The notes beneath the pieces were generated by a model, which was not told the DNA's origin, did not search any database, and was given only the letters and a program-made list of their open reading frames with translations. 64,000 nt of DNA from Liolophura sinensis. Its lineage: Eukaryota; Mollusca; Polyplacophora; Chitonida; Chitonidae. Positions 37,245 through 54,700 of the stretch are shown in pieces. Location: positions 12,077,385-12,141,384 of the forward strand of contig NC_088295.1 in assembly GCF_032854445.1 (NCBI RefSeq), read 5' to 3'. The position numbers and the translations under genes were made by a program. Within the stretch, counting starts at the first letter, position 1. Every line of letters begins with the position of its first letter.

Positions 37245-37550
37245 GTGTCCATACTCACTATGTTTGTTACCTTCTCTGATGTTCAAAACGGCAGTGCTGT
37301 CGAGCTGCCGCTCAGTCTAGACAACCTTGATCGCCGCCTAATGGTGGCCCTTCTTGATCTCACGCTATGCCCCACGTGGTCGAACATCCAGGCCGGGATG
37401 GGCTTCACACTGGATAGCCAGCGCATTGAAGTGGCGTAAGGGTATTATAGTGTCTGCACGCTAGACAAGGAAGTATTCCGCCCACAAGGTGTCACGCTGA
37501 GAATCAACGAAGCAACGGGTCGCTTAGTGCTCTATCTTGGTCCCTCATAA
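37245..37550 (+). pseudogene. small element gene with one in-frame stop
   Basis: An open frame of about 100 codons on the + strand, interrupted by a TAA at 37437-37439 and then continuing in the same frame to a TAA at 37548-37550. The continuity across the stop suggests a single nonsense mutation. Leu-rich; function not recognised. Confidence 0.45.
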
Positions 37551-38107
37551 GGAGGTCTACGTGCATTTGGATGAAGTGAGCAGTTCAGAGAATGTGCTGG
37601 CATCCTCGGCTAGTAGTCACGGTCAAGGTTGCACACTCTTTCGGTCTGTTCCAGTAACGGGCGAAGGGATGAATATTGGCAAGATATAAACCCTTGCACT
37701 CAGGCCATATAACACACCTGACGCTTGGGCTTTTAGACATATCCTGTCGGAAAACGCCATAACCTCATTGCATTCATTGCCATGGTGGACGCAGACGGCC
37801 CTCGCTCTACATGATTAGCATTGTCCGACTTGGCTGACGTCTCGGACTTCGGGCTTCAGGGTCTTCCAGTTTGAAGGCGGCCTTTATACCCGGGAAAAAA
37901 TTTCAGTTGGGGGGGGAGGAGGGCGGTGTAAGCAGCCAGAACCTCAAACGTTCGATTCCCTTCAGGACGTCTCAGCCACAGCGGGTAGTGGGCGCAAACC
38001 ACCTTCTGAGGCACTCGGAGAACAAAAGCTCTCCTTAGTCCGCGTTGACGATCGCGGACCCGCGACCTCGGTTGGTTGATGGTCGGTGACCATCCGATAG
38101 GTTAGGT
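37551..38107. other. unassigned segment inside the element
   Basis: GC-richer than host DNA like the rest of the element, with no long frame or recognised product. Confidence 0.35.
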
Positions 38108-38371
38108 GTGGCGGCCGATCGCGCAGTCTTCGTGTTTCCCGGCTTGAAGATTAGATGGCCGGCAGAACACAACTATAAGGCCTTCAGGATAATCGTGAAA
38201 ACTCCTCTGCGGGGAGAAGCAGTCGTTGAGAGCTCTCTGGAAAAAGTCGGAATCATTGAAGCTGACCACATGTATGTCGGAACGATCTATCTCGAAAATT
38301 CTATCAGACTGCGGCGTTTGAGGGTAGGCCGGTATGAAGGTGATTTAGACATAATCGCGGACATTCTATAA
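38108..38371 (+). pseudogene. small element open frame, no ATG
   Basis: An 87-codon frame starting at GTG and ending at TAA. Mixed charged sequence of unknown function. The missing ATG and the decay around it suggest a remnant. Confidence 0.3.
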
Positions 38372-38398
38372 TGCACTACGGGCCTGTACCCAAAGATC

Positions 38399-38797
38399 GT
38401 GGATAAGGACTCCTTGACACCGACAGCTCCCACAGAAAGTGTGGTTGCATTGTCTTCGGCGCATGCTGGCAACGCCCATCGCCTGCAGTATATTAGCGCT
38501 ACACACAAGCAGTTAGAGACAGAGAGAGACGCCAGGTGGGCTTTATATAAGAAATACCGCTGTGGTGTGAATGCCGCGGACGCTTTTGATTCGACTATGA
38601 TGGTTGGATCTTTCTGTCTGGGAGTGGCGGGCGTGGGTCTACTCTCTACGAAGGTCACGGCGCCTGCTGTTTTGGCGATGGAGGCGACTGTCCTCGGATG
38701 CGGCTTGTGTAGCGCCGCTGGGAAATACGTTAACCGTCGGCTTACAGCGAAGGCGAATAAGCACAACGCGAGCCGTATATTAGCAGCGGCTAAGTAG
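38399..38797 (+). pseudogene. element membrane-protein-like frame
   Basis: A 132-codon frame (GTG start) with a charged N-terminal helical region and a long hydrophobic Gly/Ala/Val-rich central region (about codons 66-110: MMVGSFCLGVAGVGLL, then AVLAMEATVLGCGLCSAAG). This suggests one or two membrane segments, with a basic C-terminus. Function unknown. Confidence 0.4.
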
Positions 38798-38814
38798 AAC
38801 AGCATCCACGCGCA

Positions 38815-39021
38815 ATGGTTGACGGCTCAATTTCGGACTCCGAGTTCAACCAGATCGTTTCGGAGATGACCAACTACCGTGACCTCAAATAGGTTTTACG
38901 CACACGTAGTAAGAAATCGTTCAACTCCGTACAGATCGACCAAAACGTGAAAAAAGAACTTCTGGCGCGTGGTCGGGAGTTGGAACGCGTGGAGTGGAAA
39001 AAACACCAGTCCCCGCCCTAG
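38815..39021 (+). pseudogene. small element frame with internal stop
   Basis: Starts at ATG 38815, is interrupted by a TAG near 38889, and continues in frame with a basic segment to a TAG at about 39019-39021. Function not recognised. Confidence 0.3.
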
Positions 39022-39121
39022 TGGGTACGATAAGTTGTTGTGTATTTAACACCGCTCTGTCAATAGACACTCCTCCACCCTACAGAAGACAGTAGTCTTC
39101 CATGTGGAGTATGGGGGCCCG

Positions 39122-39280
39122 CCAGGGGTGTGGAGCGGGGCCGCCTTTTGGGTGCCGCTTTGTGTAAGCCGGAGCGTGTTTGTCTACGCAAGCATATGTA
39201 CGTGAACGAGATGCTACAGTGCCAGAACCCCCAGAACATGTACTACTACCCCAAAATCTACAAATTCCAAACCCACGACA
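39122..39280 (-). repeat. right terminal inverted repeat of the element
   Basis: Matches the reverse complement of 28545-28700. The best-conserved part is CTTTGTGTAAGCCGGAGC at about 39160-39177. Confidence 0.7.
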
Positions 39281-39289
39281 TGTGGAATG

Positions 39290-42743
<3,454 letters not shown>

Positions 42744-45700
42744 ATGGAGCTGGGAGTTACTATTAAGCTCCGGAAAGTCAAGTGTTCATATTTCTTGAAG
42801 TGTCTTGTATGTGTTGGAATCCTTGTTCTTCACAGCGTCCCAGATGTGAGCTGTCAAGGTATGTATGCAAATACATGTAGTTTCACTTTCTTGAGAGTTG
42901 AATGCTCAGTGCTATCATTTATGTGTGTTATTGTGTTCCATTATATTTTTAATTGGACATTGCTTGTGTACATATGCATATCTGCGTATAGTACCTTCAA
43001 TTCTACTATGTATCCCAGACTGCACATAAAATATGTTACATTATGAAGCAAAAGTAATAGTCATTTATTTATTTATTTATTTATTTATTTGATTGGTGTT
43101 ATATGCCATAGTCAAGACTATTTCACTTCTACGACTGCATCCAGCATTACAGTGGGAGAGAACCACGCAGAACCTGAAGGAACCCATGCTCATCCACAGG
43201 CTGAGTAAATTTAACATAGTTAAAAGCTGAGATAATATTAATGCACATTTACCAGTACATCCTTTATATTTGTGGAGGAGTTTGAATTTGATGCTGTGTA
43301 CTTACATAGCTGTCAGAGACATTTGCCCATATTAAGATATGAAACATTGATAAAAATTACAAAGAAATGCTTGAGATACATTATCGTTTTCCTGGAAGCA
43401 CTTCCATCTTGTCCTATTTACCAAAGCTTACAGGTTTTTCTTGTTATAAATGTATGTTAATTCTAAGAAACCTCATGAAAGGGTTTCAGAAGAGATTTTG
43501 CTTTTATTCATCATACAGTTCGGGCAAACCTGATATTGTTATACTTCTGTTTTACTATTTCTGGTTGGTCAGTTTTAATTGTGAGTAGTAGCCTTTATAT
43601 CTAGCAAATAAGCTTTCGCTAGTTGTGTGGTATTAACCTTCTCTAGTGACATGTGATAGTGACAGAATACTAGTGAACTTTGTGTTATGCTGGATGTATG
43701 TGTAATGTTACAAGTGGTCATATCTTATGTAAATATATGTATGTACATTTGCTTCTGTTCACTAAAAATTAAATACCAGGTTTGTTGTATAACATTTCCT
43801 ATCAAAAGAGTAATGTTAAACAAAATATCCCTTGTATTAAATTATCAGTTTAACATAAATAAAAAATCATCACAGATGTATAACTATAAGTGTAGTGGTA
43901 CAGTTATGGTGCATTTTGTCATTGCAGTACTGAACAACATATTTTGCAAAGATTGTATCAGAGTTGCATCTGTAAGAAAATTACGATTTTTTTAGGTATA
44001 CTATTGTGGGAAGTATTTGTGTTCTTTTTGACAGAAGCCATTTACCCGTTTGTAGGCACAATTGGCCTATGTCCAGGTACATGGAGCTGAAAATTGATTT
44101 CTTCTTTCCTGTGCGGGAAATAAAAAAAAAATCAATGAAATCTTGTGGAATTACATAAAACAGCATGCCGGTTTGTAGACATGACCAGCTTTAATGGATC
44201 GAGAAGCGACACCTTTTGGGTGTACACAGAGTGTTTAATTTCTTATTCTGAGTAACTAAGCACAATATTTTCAAATGTTTCATGTTCATGTATCTACAGG
44301 TATGTCCCCATATCTTTATTGTCTATACTGAGTTTGTTAGTTATTAGGTGATCTATTCTGTAATGGTTCATTACAATTCAAAAAATTTTAAACCATGATG
44401 TCATCAGTATTTGTGTAAAGATTTCATGTATATGTGTAAAAACTTCTGGGCTTGTGATATTGGTTGTTAATATTCAGTGTTTTCTGTGGATGTGTTAGCC
44501 CATATCTTAGCTTTCCTTTTTAATTTGCATTGCATTAAGATCAGAAATTAATTTTCCTGGTGTGTAAACTGATAAACTTAACCAGGTTGTGCATTTTACA
44601 GTAAATGTAGCCACGTGCTGTGCCTATAGCAGGTAAAGGGATCAGTATAGGTCTGGTCAGTGTGGCACAGCTGATGCCACTGACCATTATGTTTGTCCAG
44701 CCACACTTTATCCAGCTCTGTTTAGATTAACCAAAGCAGACTGGTTGACTGACATTTCCCAGCTGAAAAGCAACAGATGTGAGAAATATGATCTGATCTG
44801 TATTGAAGAGGCTCCCCTTTTTCAGAAAAGCTCCCATCTGGTCAGACAAAGGGTCTTGAGATGAGCCCACGCAGGTACACTGAACAGTTAGCATATCTGC
44901 ACCCTGAGGGTTTGCGGACTCCAGTAGAGTCGTACTACTCTCTCCCTTCCTAGCGAGACTTACAGCCCAGTAACTCATGAATGTCTTAATAAAGAACGCC
45001 TTGTAGGCATTAATTTGCATACTGTTGTCCATCCCAGTAACTGTGTGAACAAAGAATCACATAATTTCTTCATAGATGTCCACAGTGTTTATTTTGTTGA
45101 TTTTTTTTGCCTTAATAGCAGTTTTCTTTTGGATTTTTTAAATAAACATTGATCATAGGGTATATAACTTCACCTTTTAATTGTTGCTGATTTCATGTTT
45201 CAGGCGTTACGGTATTTATCAATGTCTGTCAGATATACAAGTACATGTAACTGTAGAAGGATAGGAGGATAGTAATGAATAAACCATTACTTTCAAAGAT
45301 ACCAGGTGCCTGCATTTAATTTGAACATACATAGACATACATGTAAGTGTACACGTATATTAGTTCTTGCTTCTAGAGAATCGAATGTCTGATGGGGCTT
45401 TATTTTCTGAATATTAAATTTATGATAACACCCAATTCTTGCAACATATGAACTAGATAGCTGGATTAGTTGGTTTAATGTTCCCCTAAGGGTGAAAGCT
45501 TTTCTGCCAAGGACTAGCAGATGGTATGAAGGTGGGTAGGAGGATGCAAAAGTGAGGAGACTGGCCAGGGCCTGAGAAATAGTCTAGCTAGAACTGTTAG
45601 GTGCTGGCCAGGACAAAACAAAGGAAGGAGAGACCACATGTAGACAAGCTGACTCTGCTTTGACTGCTCCTATCTGGGGTCATAATTTTCTACTCTATCA

Positions 45701-48700
45701 AAGAGATTTTCAGGACATGCCAGTTTAATTTCAGCTCATTTAGGGAGGTCATGCTGATTGAAACCATACCCCTGACATGTCTCCCACATGGCTGTGTTTA
45801 GTTAAGATTGAGGTTCCATGCCAGTCAGGAATGACCTACAGCCATATGCTGACCCTAGAGAGTTGAACTTCTGAACAGGAGCACCCCTGACTTCACATCT
45901 GCACCCAGAGATACTTCGCTTTTCTTCAAGCAAATCCCATCTGTGTTTAGAGATGATAGGAGAAGCGCACGCTTGTTTTTTGCATTTGCCCAAAATCATA
46001 CTTATATGATAGTCTTTTCTATGCATCCCTTATAATAATCATTAATCTAATGGGATTTAATGAACACAATACGCATAATAATAATCCATACATGGAAAGA
46101 TGAGCATTTCAATATTTGTATTTTCTAGTTGCTGGTATTAAAATGTGAATTTTTAAGAAGCATATCAAATAAGTCTGTGAAATAGAATGTGTCACAAGGA
46201 TTTGAATTTGAATGTGTCACAAGGATCTAAAGTAAAGTATAATTCTATAGTGTATTTAATCTTATACAATGAGCTCAATATTTTGATATGTCTCCCAAGA
46301 GTGCCAGTGCTTGGTAAAACTTGGACTGTTACTTGGGTATGTTAAATTGATAAAATTATCTGTGACATAAATGGCGCTTATGTCAAGATATGTACTAATA
46401 GGTATAGTATAGTTATGAATTTATGTGTAAATGCAGTAAAATTCTTTGCTATACATGTATAGGTTTGACCTGCAATCTATCATACTGTAATGTACATATA
46501 TTGAATAATGCCCCTCAGCTTTTTTGGCTTTTCCATACTCACTGTTCTCAAGTGTTTTGTGTCAAAACATTGCTCTCTGTTTGAGGGGAACATGAATATT
46601 TATATTTATACATGTATATCACTGTTTGTTTCTGTTTGGTCTGATATAAGGAGATGTTAATAACGTTAGGACAGGTAGCGGGATGTTTTTAAGTTCTAAC
46701 ATTCCTGCAAGTTTCCCAGACGACATGGTCTGAATCTTTATGAAGGATTCTCATGTATGGGTCATGGCTATTTACAGATCTTCCTCTTTATAGTCCTCTC
46801 CATTCTTAACACTGTGCTAGTGTTTATTGTACATCATACATGGTAATTCATGTGAGGTTATCCTTAATACATGTACTGACATGCCTTCCATTAATACAAG
46901 AGAACTTGGCAAGGATCAGGCCAGCATGCTTTATGCTCAGGTGTCTGCTGTACACAGGTGTATCTTGAAGGACAGCAGGATACCAAACACTGCTTTATGT
47001 TAACTTTGTGGTTATTAAGCTATGCATGTACAAGGTACATGAAAGGCCAAAATGTTAAAAACATCATGACCTGCAGTTTGGAATTCATATGCAGGTTTCA
47101 TCAATTTCTTATTTTCCACTCTAGAGATAAACACATGCATGAATATGTATATTCACTGTATGCTGTACTGGCATGTACTGTCATGATGTGTTACCAAAGG
47201 AAAAGAAAAATAGCTAATATAGGCCATATTTGTGGAAGATTGTTTATTTGTAGATATGGTCATGACTAACTGAATTTAATGTTGGCAAATTACAGGCCAG
47301 GCAGACCAGTGCGTGTTTAAAACTGGCCTAGGACCATCGCACCAATATTCATTTTGATCTCTGATAAATGAATGGAATATTAAAACTCAAACAAATCATA
47401 TAATTGCGTATATGTATATCCAATAGTATAATTTAGTTAATGCTGTGCGTACTTTGTATATCTTTTATTATGGTGTCATTTCCCCACAATATGGCTACAA
47501 TATTGCTGTTACACCACAATAATTCATTCTAAGGTTTTATCGTTTTGATTTCTAATAATTGTCCTTATGTTACACAGTGCAGGTAAATGTGATTCATATA
47601 TGAGCTTTATCACACATAATGGTAATGTATCTGGAGATTTCACCTGCTGAAATGTGATTGTTTTGTAGAAATGCCTTTATTTTGGAGAATAAAGGGATAC
47701 ATGAATGTGTACAAGTATGATAAATAGATTACAACTTGGTAATAATGAGGTTGGCCCAGACATCAACCCTGGGGTTAAGATGTATGTATGACAGCTTCAG
47801 TCCTATATTCAAGCCTACTACGACTGATACCCTGGGTGATATCAGCATTGTCTGGTAATAATCTATATATAATACCTTACTTATGTGTTGTCATTTTTTG
47901 CATATGAAAAGTAGAGGCAGTTGTGAGGGGTATTTTATAAGGAAATAGAGATGCATGCATTAAAAAAATCAATAAAGTTAAACAATGTTTGTGGAGACAT
48001 ACCTGTACAAATAACATAGGCATATCCATGTGTTTTGTGCATGGATAAAACGACATATAAATATTACCCGGCTTAGACCTGTTTTTAATATACATGTTAT
48101 AATGACCCAGTGTAAACAGATTTACATGCCTTGAATCTAATGTAACTTACACTGCACCAATTTAGGACAATAAAATGTTGACAGTAGGGCTGAACCACCT
48201 CATGCTGAATTCTTGTCAGATCTGTGAAAAGGATTGTAATATGTTAAACTGCAGTGTTGAAGTGGGTTTGGGTAGTAAGCAGCCTCAGGTGGTTGGGGTA
48301 GGGCCCTTAGGAAGTGCTTCTTGTTACAGCTGAGTGGTTCACATGAGGGTGTAGGGATAACATCACAGCAGGAGATACCTTATCAACACACACTACTGCA
48401 GTGTGAAAAACAGAGGGCATACCAGACGCAGCTCACACATTCAGTTATGTGACCCATTGTTATGTGTAGGCTTCAGCAAACCTGCTGTGTGATAGCTGTA
48501 CCTGTAAAGTATTACTACTATTTCCAGTCAGGATTTATTTCTGTGCTAAGTGTCTGGCTCTGGGTATAATCTTATATGGATTTCTAGCACTGACCTTCAA
48601 AATCTTTCATTTCCATCTCAATCAATAGTGTGTATTTACATTTAGATATAGCAATGTTTACGTCATTTGCATCGAATTGTATGTTGTAAATTGTAATCAT

Positions 48701-51700
48701 AAGACAAAGAGAAAAAAATTCAATAATAGAGGCTTTCCAACATGAGAATATTTACATGTACAGCAGTGGTACAAAAAGGCCATGTACATTTTATATTTTC
48801 AGTATACATGTATATCCTGTTCACAGGTTCACAAAAGTTCATAGAAATACAGACAAAAGCCCCAGCATACATATCTGAGCCTTACATGTACGTCTGTTGG
48901 CATGTTATCTTTGGGTTTTATGCCCCGAGTCTTTTGTCATCACTCATGGGTATTGTTCCAAGTATACATAATCTAGATGTACCTGTGTATGTAGGCTTAT
49001 GAAATGCCTTGATGTATTTCAACTACAGGGTACAAACATGAGGTGTTTTTGCAAATATACCTTTATGGTGTCATTTTGTTCCAATATTGGCACCAACTTA
49101 TTCTGCACCACTGATTTTTAGCCAACAGAAAAATGACATGTCCATTAAGCTTTGTGAAGTGCTAGATAAAGTTTTATTAAAAAAAACAATTAATTTTTGC
49201 TATTGGCTGATTTCTGGATCATATTATTGACAGCAATATGAAATATGTACGTGTTTAGAACAACATATATGATTTTCTGGACATGTTTTTTTTTATACAT
49301 GTCTGTTGATTGCATTGGCCCAGTTGTATATATATTCAGTATGAAAAGTGTAGACATGTCATGTTTTTCGCTATGTAACATATGGGTTGGGTTGTCACTG
49401 ACTTGAATTTTTTGTTGACCTGTTTCAGATGAAACATGTCTATAACCATTGCCCCAGGTCAAAATATCAGATTAATTACTTGCAGTTCTGTATAGTGAAT
49501 CTGTCACACATCATATAGAAATGTGATGGGGGCAGAGAGAATTGTTCCTGGGGCTGCAGTCACTGCAGGAGAATGTGTTCTGTGAGTGGTGAACGTGTCT
49601 GTGAGTGGTGAACATGTAGCCGGGCACCCTTTTCTGCTGATCAATCAGGGATATTGATATGGCAGCGAGGGCGGGCTGTGTGGACCACAGGCTTTGGAGT
49701 GCTGATTTTCCTCACATTACCTGCAGATCCTTGTCACTGTATCATGTTCAGGCTGTCATGCAATTGTGTATACACAACAATTGCCAACAAATACGACTCT
49801 GTCTCTGCGGGCTCTCTAGTTCTCCCATGTGAAAACAGTGTATCCTGAAGGGAATGCTAAGGTGTTATCAGCTTTGTACATGAAAAGCTGTGGTCTCAAT
49901 AGAAAACTCTCTGGTGAGCTTCTGTGAGCACATGTGCAGGATAATGAAATACATTGTACATGTATGGGTACATTCAGCTTGAAACCACATATTAATATAC
50001 AGTACACATCACATTCATGTACATCTATACAGTAAAATAAAATAGAACAAAATGTCTTCATATTGGAGTTGTAATTTAACCTCTAAATGTAAGTGTATGT
50101 TAAGCTTTGTGCAGGCAGAACAGTGATGAAATAGGTGCATGCAATTAAATATATATCATGAATGAATCAGCCATTACAGTTTGTACTTGCTGCAGGTAAA
50201 ATAATCTGTACTGGTAACAGTATTCTGCATATGTTCAAATTAAGGTGAATATTGCTGACACTCTCATTTTGCAGTCCTCTTTAATCAGAATGCAAGACAC
50301 AAGAGAAATGTACACAGTTATCACAATTCAGAGAAAATTCTAGGCGTGCGATTAGTCAGTCTGCCTTGGATAAGCTACTGTATTTGCTGACTATTGTTGG
50401 GTATCCTTTCTGTACACCTACAGAGCCAAGAAAGGACGTGCCAGTCAATAGTAACACTCGTCTGTATACCTACAAAGATAGGCATGTAGGTGCCAGCAGA
50501 TAGCTACGCGGGTAGACAATGTACTAGTCGGTAACTTTTCTTGCCTTCATTTTCAAAAAAGTACTAGTCATTCAGCAGCTAACAACACATGAAAAAAAAC
50601 TTCTCATAATATCTTTTTGAAACAAGTAAATTGCACACCATTACAAATTGAATTGGAAATGACTAAGTATGAATTCATCTAAGGCAGGTATTTGTATGTC
50701 AGCTCAGCTAAGGCCCCTGTTGGGCCTTGTGCTCTTCCCATCGTGTAAGCTGTGATGTTGGACTTGGCATGCTGTCGGTGACATCCGTGAAAACACGACG
50801 AGTGTTGGTTAAAGTACTGGTATTAATTCTAGCATTCTAGCATCTAATGCTCTTCATTGTGACAAATTTGTCATACCAGCATGTTGGGTATATAATTTGT
50901 CTTGAAGATCACTTGCACATCGGTCTCATGAAAATATTGATCAGGCCTTATACCCATGCATCTCGCTGATATAGCTTATAGAATACACATGTGCATAAGA
51001 AAATGTTTATGTCCCCAGACCACTTGTCTTCTACACTGAGATGTTATGATGTCACTGTCATTGTCATTTTTACTTCATACATGCATGTTTACTTGATACA
51101 TTCATATGTGTATTCTGGAAGTATTACGGACTTGGTTACTATCACCCTGGGGGCCTTCGTGGCTCAGGTGGTTAATGTGCTAGCGCAGTGTAATGACCAG
51201 GAGTCTCTCACCAATGCAGTCGCTGTGAGTTGAAGTCCTGCTCATGCTGGCTTCCTCTCTGGTCGTAAGTGGGAGGGTCTTCAGCAACCTGTGGATGGTC
51301 GTGAGTTTCCTCCGGTTTCCACCCACCATAAAGCTGGTCGCCGTCGTATAAGTGAAATATTCTTGAGTATGGCGTAAAACACCAATCAAAATAAAATACT
51401 ATCACCTCAAACATCTCAAGGGGTATAAATAACCAAGCCTAGTACATATACATGAAGACCTGGGAATTGATATTAATCGTGTTTAAAGGAGAAGAAAACT
51501 AAATATCAAACAAATACCATTGAAAAGAGTATGCATTTTCTTGCAGGTGCATGCCACAAAACAAATTCTATTATGTACCTCAAGTTGATAAAGTATAAAG
51601 AAAGTCAGCATCAAAATCTGTTGTGGGCGACTCCATTTTGCCTTAGAACTAGTCCTAAGTCTTCTGTGTTAGGAGGAGAATTGCCGTTGGAAACCGCCGA

Positions 51701-54700
51701 AGTGCAGTTCCTACATTTCCGGTAGAGCTCTTCTTCCCAAAAGGTAGCGAACAGTACAGTTCGTTTTTAACTTGACGATCAGGAAACCGGAATGTTGGAT
51801 GTGGGTTCCCAGTTTACACGAACAAGCCGCCAGTTTTAACCACTCGCACCGGCTGAGAGGCAACACACCCCAGCATAAATTGCAGGGTGTTAAAGCTGGA
51901 GGATGCGATGGACTCAGGGATTTATGCCAGCTTTGCTGCTTTCAGGCTTTACATGTATGGAGAGGAAAAATTGCAAAATTATGCTGCTGGCACCTCCAGA
52001 AAAAATGTGCTCTTTTCAGCCTATGGTGTCATAATTTTATGTTTTCTTCTCCTTTAAGTGTCAAGAGGTTCATGTCAATGTTATTAAATGAAGAGTGGTG
52101 CCTGTGCAAGTAATTAGACATGTCAACATGTACTGTATATACCAGCTTTAATTGTTCATAAATACACTATGGGTGGCAGGTGTGTTGTATATATTGAAGA
52201 AAAGGATGCCAGTAGCTTCCTGGTTTGAAGCAAACATTTAAGGGAAAGAAAATTGATTTCAAAGAACAGCAATTTGGTTTTCATGATGTTTCCAATTTTG
52301 AATTCCTCAGCTGAGTATCAAATTATACATTGCTATCATCCATAGTTGAATCTTCACTAATGGTGTCATTCATTTATATTTCAGATAAACCCCCTCAGTT
52401 TTTTTCTGAGTTACCTTCTGTGAATGAGCCAGGGATACAGAGTAACTCTCGGCCACTGCAGTGCGGGGCTCAGAGCACCCCTCAACCCCTGTATTCCTGG
52501 CTGAAGGATGGCGTGTACCTGGAGCCAGTCAATAACACCTTCAGCACCCTCCGCCTGATCAACATTAACATCAATACCTCGGGCTTCTACCAATGTGTAG
52601 CCAGCAACTATTTAGGGGCCATCATCAGTCCCCGCTTCCTCTTCCAGGTTGCCTGTAAGTCACATTTACATTTCTGTAGACAAAATAATGAGCCAAAGTC
52701 AAACTTTAGTTGCATTGATACATTATTTCAGGAGTGAACCATGATCCTTGTACAGACCTGGTCATCTTAAGTGGTTGATAAAATTGGTGTGGTGATTTGC
52801 ACAGTCTAATGTTGGTCAAAGACAACTTGTCTATCATCAGTATGACATGCATATTTGTATGTCACTCATAGTAATGCTCACCAGTAACTTACCAAAGGTC
52901 AGTGGTTCCCTCCAGGCACATTGGTTTTCTCAACCCATAAAATTGACCGCCGTTGTGAAAGAGATACTTTAATTCGTCCAATTTTTGTGACATTTGGCCT
53001 GCTCTTCTTAGCCAGTATACATGTAATTGTAGTTGGAATGTGACTCCCTTTTCAGCTTATGGTTAGTACATCTGATGAACAACATATTCATGTCTTCACT
53101 TTTCAAAAAAACTAGGAGAGAAATGTAGGCTTTCCTATAAGAACGATTAATATCTGTTCTACAAATTAGAATAATTAGGGTAAATTCTTCAGAATGACAA
53201 TCAAGTTAATCAAATGATACACTATTTTGTATATGAACTGGGAGATCACGAACAAAAATTCATTTATGTGTAGTGTATACCATAAAACCCCTTATTAGCA
53301 TGACTGGTAACAAAGTTTAACGGTATAAGTTGTAATATATGAATCTAGTTATTTACATATAGCTTTTACAGTAATATGGGTAACATGTGTAACTTTTTGT
53401 GAGATATTTAATACCCTTACATATGTATATTGGGTCCAGAACTGAACCCTGTGAAGCAAAACAAATATTATAGGATATGTGTCTCAGACTGTTGGTTTAT
53501 TTACAGACATGAAGCCATTTACCAGTACCAGTGCAATACCTATATCTGTGGAAGCAGGTTTTGCCACAATTTTAAAACTGCCTCCAATAGACAGTTACCC
53601 TGAACCTGTTGTACATTGGAAGGACAGGGCTGGTTTAATAAACCATGATGGTTTGAAGCATTATGTGACATTGGACAATAATTTAGTGTTGCTGGCTGTG
53701 GATTCTTCTGACAATGGGAAGGTGTATTCAGCAGAAATCAACAATGGATATGTAGGCAACATCAGTGGCAGTCCTGACTATAATCTACAAGTCACAAGTA
53801 AGAGGCTTTTTTTTATTCACATATACAGATGCCTTGTTCAAATTAGTATAAACTCTCTTCGGAGACAGAGCAAATCCTGTTGACTGTTGACTTGCCTGCG
53901 TATAAAACAACCTGACCAATTTTAGTGCAGTATGCCAAATGGTGCAATCGCATTTGTGTAGGTGTCGCTTTTGTTGCAGTTAGACATCTTCATCTTGTGT
54001 GCTGGTAGGGCTAGTTTGCAAGTATGGATTTGCTGAGTGATGTTGGAGGAGCATATACTAATTGTGCAGTGAAGCGTGTGCTTGTGTATTACATTCGTGA
54101 ATTGTCAGTATAATCCCCTGACCATCACTGATGCTCTCCTGCGGCGCTCAATAACAACTACCGGTACATCACTTTAGGAGCGAAACTTTAGGTCACTTAC
54201 CGTATAGCCATAATGTATTGATATCTGGCATTGTCCTACAAAGACTACATACTATAATTCCCTTATGTAACTGGAACACTTTTTACCCAGCATTTTCTAG
54301 CCCTGGAAGCCCTGTGCCAGTTACATTGATACATGAATTCTCCATCAAGTTCTTGCACTGTGAATAACAGGCTGCTGAACTGTGTAAAATTTCAAACAAT
54401 CATGTCTGCCACCGCTGGTGAAACAACAACAACAAAATGTACATCTACAAGATGAGGCAGGCAATGTTTATTACGATGGGCTCCTTTCAGGCCATGATGT
54501 GGCAGGATACATTGAAAACACTTGTGGTGCCATCCAAAACAATAACCCGGCAAGCCAGATAATTGGTCAGAGGAAGCAGTCATAGATGCACATACCACGA
54601 TACAGGAGGTGAATTATTCCTTGGTTTGCCCACTGAGGCTTTATGGCTTTCACACCTCTATAGCTAATCCCACTGGATAATAACCATCTCGAAAAAAGAG

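Larger units (their letters stand above)
28545..39280. mobile_element. degraded Maverick/Polinton/adintovirus-like element
   Basis: The limits are set by a diverged inverted repeat (28545-28700 against about 39122-39280). Between them lie a family B DNA polymerase relic (+), a reverse transcriptase relic (+), two probable structural genes (-) and several small + strand genes, all GC-richer than the surrounding host DNA. Every sizeable frame is broken by stops, frameshifts or missing starts, so the copy is a fossil. A retrovirus-type integrase, packaging ATPase and protease were looked for by eye and not recognised. Element type is judged from the polymerase and architecture; no search was run. 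Confidence 0.75.
42859..52384 (+). other. Sidekick intron 1 (9.5 kb)
   Basis: Separates the signal-peptide exon from Ig1. It contains an inverted SINE copy (43063-43215), a possible repeat at 45450-45660, a full SINE (51149-51397) and a TTAA-flanked MITE (51487-52053). No further exon is needed by phase (G from exon 1 plus AT gives Asp). Long first introns often hold regulatory elements, but none can be named. Confidence 0.75.

Noticed and set aside
51149..51230. tRNA gene
   Set aside because: The A- and B-box-like sequences belong to a SINE head; the body and tail match the other SINE copies and no cloverleaf is complete.
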